Shown here: one piece after another, positions 55,086-64,000 of the stretch
How the letters are laid out: the number at the start of each line of letters is the position of its first letter
Numbering within the stretch: position 1 is the first letter of the stretch
NCBI RefSeq assembly: GCF_042643265.1
Contig: NZ_JBHRRZ010000001.1
Location: forward strand, 62,001 to 126,000
Direction: 5' to 3'
DNA: 64,000 nt
Source of the DNA: Virgibacillus_O sediminis
GTDB taxonomy: Bacteria > Bacillota > Bacilli > Bacillales > Amphibacillaceae
The notes under the pieces: generated by a model
The model's database searches: none
Told to the model about the DNA's origin: nothing
Seen by the model: only the letters and a program-made list of their open reading frames with translations
Translations under genes and position numbers: made by a program

Positions 55086-55655
55086 ATGTGGTATTATGAA
55101 AAAAAGCTCCAGTATCCTGTAAAAGTCAGCGAGTGTAATCCTAGACTGGCCAAATATTTAATAGAACAGTATGGCGGGGCTGACGGGGAATTAGCAGCTG
55201 CACTCAGGTACTTAAATCAACGCTACACGATTCCGGATAAAGTGATTGGTCTGTTAAACGATATCGGAACGGAAGAATTTGCTCATCTAGAGATGATTGC
55301 TACCATGGTTTACAAGCTAACTAAAGATGCGACACCCGAACAATTAAAAGAAGCAGGGATTGGAGAACATTATGTAAACCACGATAAGGCACTTTTTTAT
55401 CATAATGCAGCCGGAGCTCCCTTTACAGCAACTTATATCCAAGCTAAAGGGGACCCTATTGCCGATTTGTATGAAGATATTGCTGCAGAGGAAAAAGCGC
55501 GGGCGACATACCAGTGGATTATTGATATGTCCGATGACCCGGACTTGAATGACAGTTTGAAGTTCCTCCGGGAAAGAGAAGTCGTACACTCCCAGCGTTT
55601 TAGAGAAGCGGTCGAGATACTGAAAGCAGACAGAGATACAAAGAAGGTTTTTTAA
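55086..55655 (+). CDS. cotJC: Spore coat protein CotJC (manganese-catalase-like)
   Basis: 189 residues, Mn-catalase fold: Glu in GGADGELAAALRYL, GTEEFAHLEMIA (Glu and His), AAEEKARATYQW and REREVVHSQRF. The metal ligands of the family are kept, so it may detoxify peroxide in the spore coat. RBS GGGAGGAG before ATG 55086. It is the last gene of the cotJ operon. Confidence 0.95.
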   Translation: MWYYEKKLQYPVKVSECNPRLAKYLIEQYGGADGELAAALRYLNQRYTIPDKVIGLLNDIGTEEFAHLEMIATMVYKLTKDATPEQLKEAGIGEHYVNHDKALFYHNAAGAPFTATYIQAKGDPIADLYEDIAAEEKARATYQWIIDMSDDPDLNDSLKFLREREVVHSQRFREAVEILKADRDTKKVF

Positions 55656-55940
55656 AGTATAGGATTTCCCCAAAATCAAACGCTTAGCTTTGTCTGAAAT
55701 GATATCATAGTTTCAAATACTGCCTCAGTTGAGATCGTTGTAATAAATGGATATATAGATAGTCTGCTAAGTTGATATGCTCTCTTTGTATGGAAAGTTT
55801 AAGAGACGAACTAAAGTGTGAAGGAGGCTCTCCCTTTTCAAGATAAGAGGGGTCTGTACAGGAAGATAGAAGAGGGAGAACCTTCCATAAATTGTATGCT
55901 TCATTTTTATATATGAATCTATCCCTTATCAAACATAATG

Positions 55941-55972
55941 GGCCCGATTATAGCTAAGCTCATAATCGGGCC
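55941..55972. terminator. Hairpin between cotJC and the copper-protein gene
   Basis: GGCCCGATTAT and ATAATCGGGCC form an 11-bp stem, lying between convergent genes. Confidence 0.65.
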
Positions 55973-55993
55973 TATTTACAACTATCATTTTTT

Positions 55994-56320
55994 TTAAGCT
56001 ATCTTTTTGCATGCTTCTGCGCATTTAAAGCAAGCATCCGCACACCTCTGGCAATGTTCATGGTCATGTTTCTTGCATTCATTGCCACAATCTTCACAGA
56101 TTTTCGCACAAACAGACGCCAGTTCGGAAACATATCGGGAATTACGGGAAATAGCTTGTTCAAGGTAGCTGCAGATGTCGGCGCATTCACGGTCCAATCG
56201 AATGCACTCAGCCATCATTTTTACATCTTCTTCTTGCAGACAGGCATCAAAGCAGTGGTTACACTCTTCCATGCACTCATGTAAGGTTTGTAGTAATTCC
56301 TGGTTTTGTTCATGTGACAT
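55994..56320 (-). CDS. Cys-rich four-helix bundle copper-binding protein (DUF326, Csp/YhjQ-like)
   Basis: 108 residues with about 14 Cys arranged along helices (MEECNHCFDACLQEED, CIRLDRECADICSYLEQA, VCAKICEDCGNECKKHDHEH, CQRCADACFKCAEACKKIA). This is the copper-storage four-helix bundle family, which holds many Cu(I) ions inside the helix core. No signal peptide, so cytoplasmic. RBS AGGAGGT. It lies 800 bases from the CopB-type ATPase on the other strand, consistent with a joint copper-handling role. Confidence 0.92.
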   Translation of the reverse strand: MSHEQNQELLQTLHECMEECNHCFDACLQEEDVKMMAECIRLDRECADICSYLEQAISRNSRYVSELASVCAKICEDCGNECKKHDHEHCQRCADACFKCAEACKKIA

Positions 56321-56535
56321 TTATATTACCTCCTATCTTCTAATTACATAGAAAGTTTTCCCGGTGCTAGTCCTCGTAAACAGGTATTGAAAAATTCCAT
56401 AAAAATTGCATGAATATTTAACATTCCATTAAAAGGAAGAATAGCTTTCTAATTATGTAATTGTGTCATAGGGGTTGATTAAGGCTAACATGACCTTGAC
56501 ATGAGTAAGCATCATGTTAACAAGCATATATAGAA

Positions 56536-56841
56536 GTGCCACCGCTCAACTTCTTAATAAATCAGCACTATTCGGTTTACAACCCATCCACTGTCCACCA
56601 AAAATGGATTGCAAATGAAGCTAAAAATACAGCTAAAAGTATGTCAAATAGAAACTACGTATCGGCCTTGATGATGAATAACCAAAACGCAAGGAATGTT
56701 CATGTAGAAATGGCTCTGCAACAGTTAGCTATACAGGAAAGACTTGAAGGATTTATTAGCAGAAAAGGTTGGGGATTCTTTCCAAAAGCAACGCAGGAGG
56801 AACAGCTTCAAACATATCAACAATTTCAACCTTATTTATAA
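56536..56841 (+). CDS. CotF-like spore coat protein, possibly truncated
   Basis: 101 residues. The second half (RNVHVEMALQQLAIQERLEG then FISRKGWGFFPKATQEEQLQ) matches the C-terminal part of CotF-type coat proteins, which normally have a longer helical bundle. The start (GTG 56536) lacks a good ribosome site and the first 25 residues look unrelated, so the N-terminus may be lost. It sits between two copper genes without evident link to them. Confidence 0.45.
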   Translation: MPPLNFLINQHYSVYNPSTVHQKWIANEAKNTAKSMSNRNYVSALMMNNQNARNVHVEMALQQLAIQERLEGFISRKGWGFFPKATQEEQLQTYQQFQPYL

Positions 56842-57122
56842 CACCCTCATGTGCTTCCAAGTGTTCGGCCATAAGGCCAAGGTCTACCGACGGCAACATT
56901 GCCATATGATCACCTTTCTCCTTGAAATAAACTTCCCTTACAAAATATGATACTGAACCAGTCCTTGTAAAATTCGTCTATCTACATAATTTCTTGACAA
57001 TTTTTTAATAAAATAATAGGTGTATCATGAAAAGAGTGAGGGAAAAGTTGAAAAATAAAAGTACACTTAGTTCGGCAATAATAGTCTAAATGCAGTAATA
57101 GACCCTGAAAGGAGAATGTAAT

Positions 57123-59270
57123 TTGGCAAAAGATCATGAACAACATACCAATCACAAACATCCTCATGACCATCACAATGAACATCCCTCACAGACCGTC
57201 AACCAGAATAACGGGCATGACAACCATACAAGTACACATGAAGTTCACAATCAAAAGGAACATGCTCATTCCCACAATCATGAAGGACATCATGGGGGAC
57301 ATGACCAACATAGTCATGGGGGTCACCATGGCCACGGGGATATGATTGCCGATTTTAAGAAACGTTTTTATACCTCTCTTATATTAACCATTCCAATATT
57401 GGCTCTGTCTCCTATGATTCAAATGTTCCTCGGAGTGGACTGGGGATTCCCCGGTGATCTCTATATCTTATTTGCTTTATCTACGGTTGTCTTTTTCTAT
57501 GGAGGGTGGCCTTTTCTTACTGGAGCCGCCAGTGAGTTAAGGGAAAAGAACCCGGGAATGATGACACTGATTGGACTGGCCATTACCATTGCGTATGGCT
57601 ACAGTACAATAGTAGTATTCGGATGGGAAGGAGATCAGCTTTTCTGGGAATTGGCAACCCTTGTCGACATCATGCTGCTCGGGCACTGGATTGAAATGCG
57701 ATCCATTATGGGGGCTTCCAATGCATTGGAACAATTGGTCAAACTGATGCCCAATGAAGCTCATCGATTGAATGAAAAAGATGAGGTAGAAGACGTTCCT
57801 GTTTCTGAATTAAAAAGTAAGGATCATGTTTTGATCAAGCCTGGGGAAAAGATACCGGTGGATGGAACAATAGTGGATGGGAACTCTGCGATTGATGAAG
57901 CGATGCTGACTGGAGAATCGGTTCCTGTCGAAAAGTCCACTGGAGATGAGGTCATTGGTGGTTCTATTAATAAAGAAGGTTCCTTAACCGTTCAAGTGGA
58001 AAAAACGGGTGAAGAATCCTACTTATCTAAGGTAATTACAATGGTAAAAGAGGCACAGGAGTCCAAATCGAAAACCCAGGATTTAACGAACCGGGCGGCC
58101 AAGTGGCTGTTTTATCTTGCCCTAGTGGCAGGCTTCCTCACGTTGTTCATTTGGTTGCTGCTAGGGTATTCCTTTGATGCTGCCCTTCAGCGTATGGTGA
58201 CAGTAATGGTTATTACCTGTCCGCATGCCCTTGGGTTGGCAGCTCCGCTTGTAGTCGCAGTATCCACGGCCATTTCAGCGAAAAACGGCCTCTTGATCCG
58301 TAATCGAGGAAACTTTGAAGAAGCCAGGAATCTAAACGCCGTTGTTTTCGATAAAACCGGCACCCTAACCAAGGGAGAATTTGGGGTAACGGATGTTGTT
58401 CCCAGAGAAGGCTACTCGGAAGAGGATGTCGTATATTATGCCGCAAGTCTAGAACAGCAATCAGAACATCCAATTGCAGCCGGTATTGTAAACGAGGCAA
58501 AAGAAAAAGTGATTCATTTAGGTAAAATAGAGGAATTTCAGTCGATTACTGGTAAAGGGATTGAAGGAAAAGTCGATGGGAACAAGATTAACGCCGTCAG
58601 TCCTGGCTATGTAAAAAGCCAGAACCTAGTATATGATAAAGATCTCTTTAATCAGATGTCAGAAGAAGGAAAAACAGTTATATTCGTATTAATGAACGAT
58701 ACGTTAATCGGTATGATCGCCCTTGCAGATATGGTTCGGGATACAGCGAAGGAAGCTGTGGCAAGATTACGGGATAAAGGTATACGCTCCATTATGCTTA
58801 CAGGCGATAATAAAAAAGTGGCTAATTGGGTAGCAAAGCAATTGGGTATTGATGAAGTGTACGCGGAGGTATTGCCGGATGACAAAGCCAATCAAGTAAA
58901 GAAAATCCAAGGAAAAGGCTGCAAGGTTGCCATGACAGGCGACGGTATCAATGACGCTCCGGCTCTTGCGACAGCTGATTTAGGCATCGCAATCGGGGCG
59001 GGAACGGATGTGGCAATGGAAACGGCAGATGTCGTTTTGGTAAAGAGCAATCCAAACGACGTAGTAGGACTCATGGATTTATCGAGGAAGACCTACCGAA
59101 AGATGGTACAAAACCTGTGGTGGGCCACGGGCTATAACATTGTGGCAATTCCGCTTGCGGCGGGTATTCTGGCACCAATCGGGATTGTATTAAGTCCAGC
59201 GGTCGGAGCCGTGTTAATGAGTTTAAGTACGGTAATTGTAGCTATTAATGCCCAGTTGTTAAAGGCATAA
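57123..59270 (+). CDS. copB: CopB-type copper/silver-translocating P-type ATPase
   Basis: 715 residues. A His-rich N-terminal tail (residues 1-72, repeated HxxHxH and GHHGGH) replaces the Cys-based metal domains. Six to eight membrane helices, the intramembrane TCPHALGLAAP (CPH motif, characteristic of the CopB/P1B-3 group), phosphorylation site DKTGTLT, SEHPIA and GDGINDAPA. It exports copper or silver ions with ATP. The start is TTG 57123 after AAAGGAG. It stands opposite the copper-storage protein gene. Confidence 0.95.
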   Translation: MAKDHEQHTNHKHPHDHHNEHPSQTVNQNNGHDNHTSTHEVHNQKEHAHSHNHEGHHGGHDQHSHGGHHGHGDMIADFKKRFYTSLILTIPILALSPMIQMFLGVDWGFPGDLYILFALSTVVFFYGGWPFLTGAASELREKNPGMMTLIGLAITIAYGYSTIVVFGWEGDQLFWELATLVDIMLLGHWIEMRSIMGASNALEQLVKLMPNEAHRLNEKDEVEDVPVSELKSKDHVLIKPGEKIPVDGTIVDGNSAIDEAMLTGESVPVEKSTGDEVIGGSINKEGSLTVQVEKTGEESYLSKVITMVKEAQESKSKTQDLTNRAAKWLFYLALVAGFLTLFIWLLLGYSFDAALQRMVTVMVITCPHALGLAAPLVVAVSTAISAKNGLLIRNRGNFEEARNLNAVVFDKTGTLTKGEFGVTDVVPREGYSEEDVVYYAASLEQQSEHPIAAGIVNEAKEKVIHLGKIEEFQSITGKGIEGKVDGNKINAVSPGYVKSQNLVYDKDLFNQMSEEGKTVIFVLMNDTLIGMIALADMVRDTAKEAVARLRDKGIRSIMLTGDNKKVANWVAKQLGIDEVYAEVLPDDKANQVKKIQGKGCKVAMTGDGINDAPALATADLGIAIGAGTDVAMETADVVLVKSNPNDVVGLMDLSRKTYRKMVQNLWWATGYNIVAIPLAAGILAPIGIVLSPAVGAVLMSLSTVIVAINAQLLKA

Positions 59271-59361
59271 GTAATTGACAAGGAAGGAATGGAACGAAGG
59301 AAAAGTGAAACATGACTGGCTTAATATTGAGAAGGGAAAAGCCAAAATAATTCATAAGAAA

Positions 59362-59384
59362 AAGCTGTCCTCATATGACAGCTT
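59362..59384 (+). terminator. Probable terminator of copB
   Basis: AAGCTGTC pairs with GACAGCTT around seven bases; the following bases are only moderately T-rich. Confidence 0.55.
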
Positions 59385-59945
59385 CATATGTCTTTACTTC
59401 TTTAATTTTTATTCATCCCTGTAAAACTAGTGCTAGGTTCAGCGCCGATGGTCCTATGCATTGAGTGGTACATTTCTTTTATCTACTCTCTGGACCAATC
59501 AGGATGAACTTGTTCCATTGCTTTTTTCATTTGTCCATAATTTAACAGGTATTAACAGGCCTGTTTTTACCATGAATCTTGAAACACGAATAATTGAAAA
59601 CGTGCATAGGAGACCATCATATTACGATTGTCCTCGGATTCACAAAAATTATCAACAAATTATAAAAATAAAGAGAAGGGGACAGGAAGACTTTGATTTA
59701 ACTATGTTTGTGATGCAAACGTCTGTGTTTATGGTTATGGACTCATTATCCTATTATAGTCGGTACACTTCCATATGGTGTTTCTTTGTCAGTTGCTCTA
59801 TAGGAGTTAGAATTTCCTAAGAGAAAATATGGCTGATGGGTAGGTGGTTCATTAGAATACATCAACTTTTTATCAGGGTCTTATGATTATGAATACCTCC
59901 ATGTGTACACACTAAGTTCATGTATATAGTGGAGGGGGAATTCGT
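59385..59945. other. Intergenic region with a doubtful ORF
   Basis: A 119-codon frame from TTG 59461 to 59820 has no ribosome site and an unusual composition, so it is not called. A GGAGGGGGA site at the end serves uvsE. Confidence 0.4.
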
Positions 59946-60923
59946 ATGACCAATTCGACACTATTCCGACTCGGATACGTGGCAATGAGTGTAAATGTAA
60001 AAAATTGTTCGCCATCGCAAACGATGACTTACAAGCGGTTTCAGCAACTTAAAGATAAAGAGGCGGCGATCTCACGTTTAGAACGAATTGCTCAGTCAAA
60101 CATTCATAATTGCCTCCGTTTACTAAAACACAATCTTGCTCATGATATTAGATTTTTCAGGCTTAGTTCACGCCTGGTACCGCTCGCCACCCATGAGGAT
60201 TTGACCGGTTGGGATTACATGGAAGCGATACGTGATGATTTGCGGGTATTAGGAGATTTTACCCGAAAACACAACATGCGTGTTGATTTTCATCCAGATC
60301 ATTTCGTTGTTTTAAATAACCCAAAAGAGGAGATTTTCACCGGATCGGTTAAAAGCCTTCTTCACCATGTTCAGTTACTGAACGGCATGGGAATTGATTT
60401 AACCCATCGCAGTGTTCTGCACGTCGGGGGTACTTATAAAAACAAACCTATGGCATTGGAACAATTTATCTCTAACTGGTCATATGTTCCTGCCAGTGTT
60501 CAAAAAATGTTGATGATTGAAAACGACGACAAATCGTTTAACTTGCAGGATTGTCTCTATCTTGGTGAGAAATTGGGGATTCCAGTGGTGTTCGACTACC
60601 ATCACCACTTGGCCAACCACGAAGAAGCGGATTGGGCGCTGAACTGGGATCGGGTCATAAACACCTGGGGAAATTCACCTCTTCCCTTAAAAATGCATAT
60701 CTCCAGTCCGAAAAGTGAACAAGCCTTTAGGAGTCATGCCGATTTGGTTGATCCGGATATGTTTATGCGATTTTTAAAAGAGGTCAATGGGTCTGTTCCA
60801 CAGATGGATTGCATGATTGAAGCGAAGAGAAAAGATAGTGCTTTATTTCAGTTGACACAGGATTTAAAAGGTAGGGACGATATTGAAATGGTCGATGAGG
60901 CGAGTTTTTACGTAAAAGCCTAG
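59946..60923 (+). CDS. uvsE: UV damage endonuclease UvsE
   Basis: 325 residues, TIM-barrel UVDE family: N-terminal RLGYVAMS, the metal-site segments FHPDHFVV, HVGGTYKNK, MLMIENDDKSF, VVFDYHHHLA and KMHISSPK, and C-terminal DCMIEAKRKD. It nicks DNA 5' of UV photoproducts and starts repair independent of UvrABC; in Bacillus it protects spores. RBS GGAGGGGGA. A bidirectional terminator follows. Confidence 0.95.
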   Translation: MTNSTLFRLGYVAMSVNVKNCSPSQTMTYKRFQQLKDKEAAISRLERIAQSNIHNCLRLLKHNLAHDIRFFRLSSRLVPLATHEDLTGWDYMEAIRDDLRVLGDFTRKHNMRVDFHPDHFVVLNNPKEEIFTGSVKSLLHHVQLLNGMGIDLTHRSVLHVGGTYKNKPMALEQFISNWSYVPASVQKMLMIENDDKSFNLQDCLYLGEKLGIPVVFDYHHHLANHEEADWALNWDRVINTWGNSPLPLKMHISSPKSEQAFRSHADLVDPDMFMRFLKEVNGSVPQMDCMIEAKRKDSALFQLTQDLKGRDDIEMVDEASFYVKA

Positions 60924-60943
60924 AAAAGCGGATCAGGGTGTTA

Positions 60944-60982
60944 AAAAGGCACAATAAGCAAATACTGCTTATTGTGCCTTTT
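60944..60982. terminator. Bidirectional intrinsic terminator
   Basis: AAAAGGCACAATAAGCA and TGCTTATTGTGCCTTTT form a 17-bp perfect stem with loop AATAC between convergent genes. Confidence 0.92.
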
Positions 60983-60993
60983 CTGATATTCTT

Positions 60994-62178
60994 TCAACCA
61001 TTTAAATAGCTGCAAGTTACATGTCCAACAGCTTTTGCTGCTACAAGTATTGCGTCTTCATCAATATCAAATTTCGGATGATGATTAAAATATGGTTCCT
61101 CTACGCCTTTTGGTGTACAACCAATATAGAAATAAGAACCGGGAATTTTCTCCAAATAGTACGCAAAATCATCTGATGGCGACATCTTAGGAAATTCTTT
61201 AACTTCCGTAATACTTTCGTCTTCAACCCCATCCAAAGCCTCGGCAACAAATGAAGTCAATTCAGGGTCATTATACAATGGCGGATAATCAGGTGTATAG
61301 GTAAGATCACACGTAACGCCAAAGGTTTCTTGCAAACCGTTTGTAATTCGATGGACTTCTTTGTCGATAACGTCTTGTGTTTCTTCATCTGAATAACGGA
61401 TATCGCCTTCAATTTCGATGCTGTCTTTAATCACGTTAAAACTGCCTTTGCCATCAAATGAACCAATCGTCACCACTCCGCCAGTTAGAGGATCTATCTT
61501 GCGGCTGACAACCGTTTGTACTGTGGTGACGAAGTATGAACCGGCAACAATGGCATCATTTGCTTTATGTGGGGAAGAGCCATGGCCGCCAGTTCCCTGA
61601 ATCCGCAATTTAAAATAGGTTCGTCCATTAAACGAATACCCGCTATGATAACCAACCGTTCCAGCGGGCGCCATGGGTAACACATGAATACCGAAAATGG
61701 CATCTAGATCATCAAGCATCCCAGAATCCATGATGCTTTTTGCACCGCCAGGAGGTTGCTCCTCCGCGTGTTGGTGAATGATTTTAATGGTTCCTTTGAT
61801 TTGGTCCTTCAGTTGGATGAGGCAGTCCGCCAAAATTAATAAATACGCTGTATGGGCGTCATGGCCGCATGCATGCATGACACCTTCATTTTTTGATTTA
61901 AACGGAACGTCCGCTTCCTCTGTGATTGGCAGCGCATCAAAATCGGCACGCAGGCCGATTGTTTTTCCTTCGCCATCCCCTTTAATTGTTACAATAATGC
62001 CATGTCCATTCCCTACATTCGTTTCAATGTCCACTTCTTTACCTTCATAGAAATCTTTAATATATTTAGCTGTTTTATCTTCTTTGAAGGACAGCTCTGG
62101 ATTTTCATGTAGATGCCGGCGGATCTCAATCATTTCCTCTTTACGCGACTCAAGCATTTCCATTAATTTTTCTCTCAT
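60994..62178 (-). CDS. M20-family amidohydrolase (N-acyl amino acid/hippurate hydrolase type)
   Basis: 394 residues. Metal ligands of the dinuclear zinc or manganese centre are visible: HACGHDAHTAYLL (Cys/His, Asp), IIHQHAEEQPPGG (Glu) and the C-terminal NHHPKFDID (His). The first 10-40 residues (RRHLHENPELSFKEDKTAKY) are typical of M20D enzymes. It releases amino acids from N-acyl or peptide-like precursors. RBS AGAAAGGA precedes ATG 62178. The MFS exporter gene lies upstream on the same strand after a 160-base gap. Confidence 0.92.
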   Translation of the reverse strand: MREKLMEMLESRKEEMIEIRRHLHENPELSFKEDKTAKYIKDFYEGKEVDIETNVGNGHGIIVTIKGDGEGKTIGLRADFDALPITEEADVPFKSKNEGVMHACGHDAHTAYLLILADCLIQLKDQIKGTIKIIHQHAEEQPPGGAKSIMDSGMLDDLDAIFGIHVLPMAPAGTVGYHSGYSFNGRTYFKLRIQGTGGHGSSPHKANDAIVAGSYFVTTVQTVVSRKIDPLTGGVVTIGSFDGKGSFNVIKDSIEIEGDIRYSDEETQDVIDKEVHRITNGLQETFGVTCDLTYTPDYPPLYNDPELTSFVAEALDGVEDESITEVKEFPKMSPSDDFAYYLEKIPGSYFYIGCTPKGVEEPYFNHHPKFDIDEDAILVAAKAVGHVTCSYLNG

Positions 62179-62339
62179 ACATTCATTTCCTTTCTGTCTT
62201 AAGTGCTTTTTTCTGTTACTACATTTGATAAATAGGTAGTAGCTTCGTTAACAACTGTTAAGGTATCTAAACAATAGCGACAATCGATTGCTCCATTCCG
62301 GGGTCAGTGGAATTTGCCGTGCTTTTGATTGGTGAAGTA

Positions 62340-63722
62340 TTATCTGGACTCCACATGTTTAGGAACTAAAGCTATAATGGAAATCAATGAAACAATAGCA
62401 AAAATTACATTTGTAATAATCCCTGCTGTTGCCGCAACTTCCACTGAACTGAAGGCTGCTACAGCCCCATATACGGTACCTGAGATCGCAATCCCGAATG
62501 CATTGCCTAATGAGCTCGCCATTTTATAAATACCCGAGGCCTCGCCAACCTTATTATCTGGTGAGGATGAGACGGCTGTATCAGTAGACGGTGTCGCATA
62601 CATACCCAGACCTAAACCAAACAGGATAAATCCAAGAAATACTGCAATGGTATACCAAAGGTCAGGTAAAAAGGTTACTCCCATGATAGCAACACCAATT
62701 AATGTGGATATAGTCCCCCAAATCATCGGGTTTCTAGCACCGACACGCTGCATTACTTTTTCACCTACCCGAATTAAGGAAAGTACTGCTATCAAATAAC
62801 CGATGGATAACATACCTGATTGGAATTCTGTAAAGCCACGGCCCACTTGGACATACGTATTAGCCACAATAAGTGTACCTGCTACAGCATTTAAGAAGAA
62901 ATTCGATATGGTTGCGCCTGTATAAGATTTGTTTTTAAATAATTTAAAATCAATAAGCGGCGTCTGTTCCCGATTTTTTTCATAGCGCACGAAAGCAATA
63001 ATACCGCCGATTACAACAGCCATTAAAATCAGGGTTATCGGGCTAGTCCAGCCCAAGGTTTCACCTTGTGTAATAACAATGTTCAGCGACAATATCGCGA
63101 CAATAAATATGGCTAATCCGCCAAAGTCAAATTTAAATTTGCCTTTTGTCTCAGCCTTACTTTCTGGTACCTCTCTAATCAGCCACATAGCAAGTAAAGC
63201 GAAGATGATGGAAAAGATGAAAATCCATTTCCACCCCATATAGGTTGCAATTGCACCACCAGCAAAAGATGTTATACCAGACCCACCCCAAGAGCCGATG
63301 GACCAATAACTTAATGCACGCTGGCGTTCTCCACCTTCAAAAAATGCTTTCATTAAAGCAATGGTTGCTGGCATGATACACGCTGCAGACAAGCCTTGTA
63401 ATGCACGTCCGATTATCAATAGGATTGAGCCTTGTGCCAACACGAGTAATAAGGAACCAATCACACTTAAAATCAAACCAATATAGGTGATTTTTTTCCT
63501 CCCTAATCGATCTGCTAAACCGCCAGCTACAACGATGAAAAGTCCGGAAAATAGGGAGGTGAGACTGATTGCAATATTTAGTGTCCCCATGTTAACGCCC
63601 AAATCTCTTTGTACTGCAGGAACAATGTTTACCATTGCCTGGGCAAAGAGCCAGAAAGTGATTACCCCAAACACGATTCCTATGATTAATTTATTTGTAC
63701 CTCGATAGGTTGTTCCATCCAT
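62340..63722 (-). CDS. MFS transporter, DHA2-type drug/H+ exporter-like
   Basis: 460 residues with 13 or 14 membrane helices. MFS motif A GGLADRLGRKKIT (residues about 65-77), motif C-like GLGLGMYATP, and ATIALMKAFFEGGERQRALS. The size and motifs fit the 14-helix antiporters such as QacA, though an amino-acid or organic-acid role is possible given the hydrolase downstream. RBS AAGGAGGA precedes ATG 63722. Confidence 0.88.
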   Translation of the reverse strand: MDGTTYRGTNKLIIGIVFGVITFWLFAQAMVNIVPAVQRDLGVNMGTLNIAISLTSLFSGLFIVVAGGLADRLGRKKITYIGLILSVIGSLLLVLAQGSILLIIGRALQGLSAACIMPATIALMKAFFEGGERQRALSYWSIGSWGGSGITSFAGGAIATYMGWKWIFIFSIIFALLAMWLIREVPESKAETKGKFKFDFGGLAIFIVAILSLNIVITQGETLGWTSPITLILMAVVIGGIIAFVRYEKNREQTPLIDFKLFKNKSYTGATISNFFLNAVAGTLIVANTYVQVGRGFTEFQSGMLSIGYLIAVLSLIRVGEKVMQRVGARNPMIWGTISTLIGVAIMGVTFLPDLWYTIAVFLGFILFGLGLGMYATPSTDTAVSSSPDNKVGEASGIYKMASSLGNAFGIAISGTVYGAVAAFSSVEVAATAGIITNVIFAIVSLISIIALVPKHVESR

Positions 63723-63905
63723 ATTACATCCTCCTTAGTTTTGCAACTTTTCAAGCAAACTGAATCTCGCTTATTGTGTGGTTTCTTGGCCGTAAATATA
63801 CGTGCATGAAAAGAATGATAAGAGGTTGATGGGACAACACCGATTACTATATTACACAGAGAGAAAGAGTATATTTTTTCTATTGGAGAAAGGAAGGTGA
63901 AGGTA

Positions 63906-64000
63906 ATGGCACTTCGACGATGGAAAAATGAAACGGAAGCTATTTATTAGAGGAAGAAGACATTACGTTTTATCCAAAAATGTCAACTTTTAAATTAAAA
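63906..64000 (+). pseudogene. Possible frameshifted 5' gene end at the window edge
   Basis: AAGGAAGGTGA precedes ATG 63906, which reads only 14 codons (MALRRWKNETEAIY) to TAG. In another frame the sequence continues YLLEEEDITFYPKMSTFKLK open to the window end. It may be a frameshifted gene or two unrelated frames. Too little is inside the window to name it. Confidence 0.25.

Noticed and set aside
55705..55932. Minus-strand 75-codon frame downstream of cotJC
   Set aside because: TTG start without ribosome site and no recognisable pattern; not distinguishable from chance.
59461..59820. 119-codon frame upstream of uvsE
   Set aside because: No ribosome site, unusual amino-acid mix with long hydrophobic and basic jumps; support is too weak.

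Overview
The window reads as chromosomal DNA of a spore-forming member of the Bacillaceae (Bacillota). The signs are a complete cotJABC spore-coat operon, a YjcZ-type peptide, a Spo0E-like phosphatase, a CotF-like coat protein fragment, a qoxABCD quinol oxidase, a YesM/YesN-type two-component pair, purine-rich Shine-Dalgarno sites and many intrinsic terminators. Several secreted enzymes, an Na/Pi cotransporter-type protein and acidic surface proteins would suit a halotolerant or alkaliphilic soil or sediment bacillus, but genus and species cannot be fixed from this sequence.

Layout. 1-7.6 kb: a catabolic cluster (nitrilase-type amidohydrolase cut by the window edge, two short-chain dehydrogenases, a membrane protein), then a co-transcribed histidine kinase, AraC-type response regulator and MFS transporter. 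7.6-10.3 kb: decayed accessory DNA with an intact Spo0E-like gene, a heavily frameshifted conjugation coupling ATPase and the first copy of a 190-bp repeat. 10.3-20 kb: an extracellular phosphoester island of four secreted phosphoesterases (an ADP-ribose/CDP-alcohol diphosphatase-like enzyme, an EEP-family enzyme, a Dcr2-like metallophosphoesterase and an NAGPA-metallophosphoesterase fusion) followed by an acidic tandem-repeat surface protein. 20-29 kb: small spore-type genes, a collapsed molybdopterin oxidoreductase, an Na/Pi cotransporter-type protein, an Mn catalase and several gene remnants.

29-35.5 kb: qoxABCD, then an endonuclease I. 35.6-37.9 kb: a TPP riboswitch with its terminator in front of a short-chain dehydrogenase and an NtaA/DmoA-type FMN monooxygenase whose 5' end is missing. 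37.9-39.6 kb: gene-poor DNA with the second repeat copy, a wreck of the acidic repeat protein and a holin-like type I toxin. 39.6-43.8 kb: the methionine genes yitJ-like and metE behind three GTTATAAC-type palindromes. 44-45.4 kb: a DUF4317 protein.

46-50.6 kb: a ketone or ester degradation module (LuxR-type regulator, alpha/beta esterase, Baeyer-Villiger monooxygenase with one in-frame amber stop, Zn alcohol dehydrogenase), followed by a GPH-family symporter and a DUF2254 protein. 54.5-59.3 kb: cotJABC and a copper module (four-helix Cys-rich copper protein and a CopB-type ATPase). 59.9-64 kb: uvsE, an M20 amidohydrolase and a 14-TM-type MFS exporter.

The two best candidates for something little described are the TPP-riboswitch-controlled SDR/flavin monooxygenase pair and the secreted phosphoester island, whose three metallophosphoesterase domains all have D-x-Q in place of the usual D-x-H first motif. 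Two genes (14.5 kb and 27.3 kb) have a good Shine-Dalgarno site followed only by AUU or AUA codons. No tRNA, rRNA or CRISPR array was recognised.
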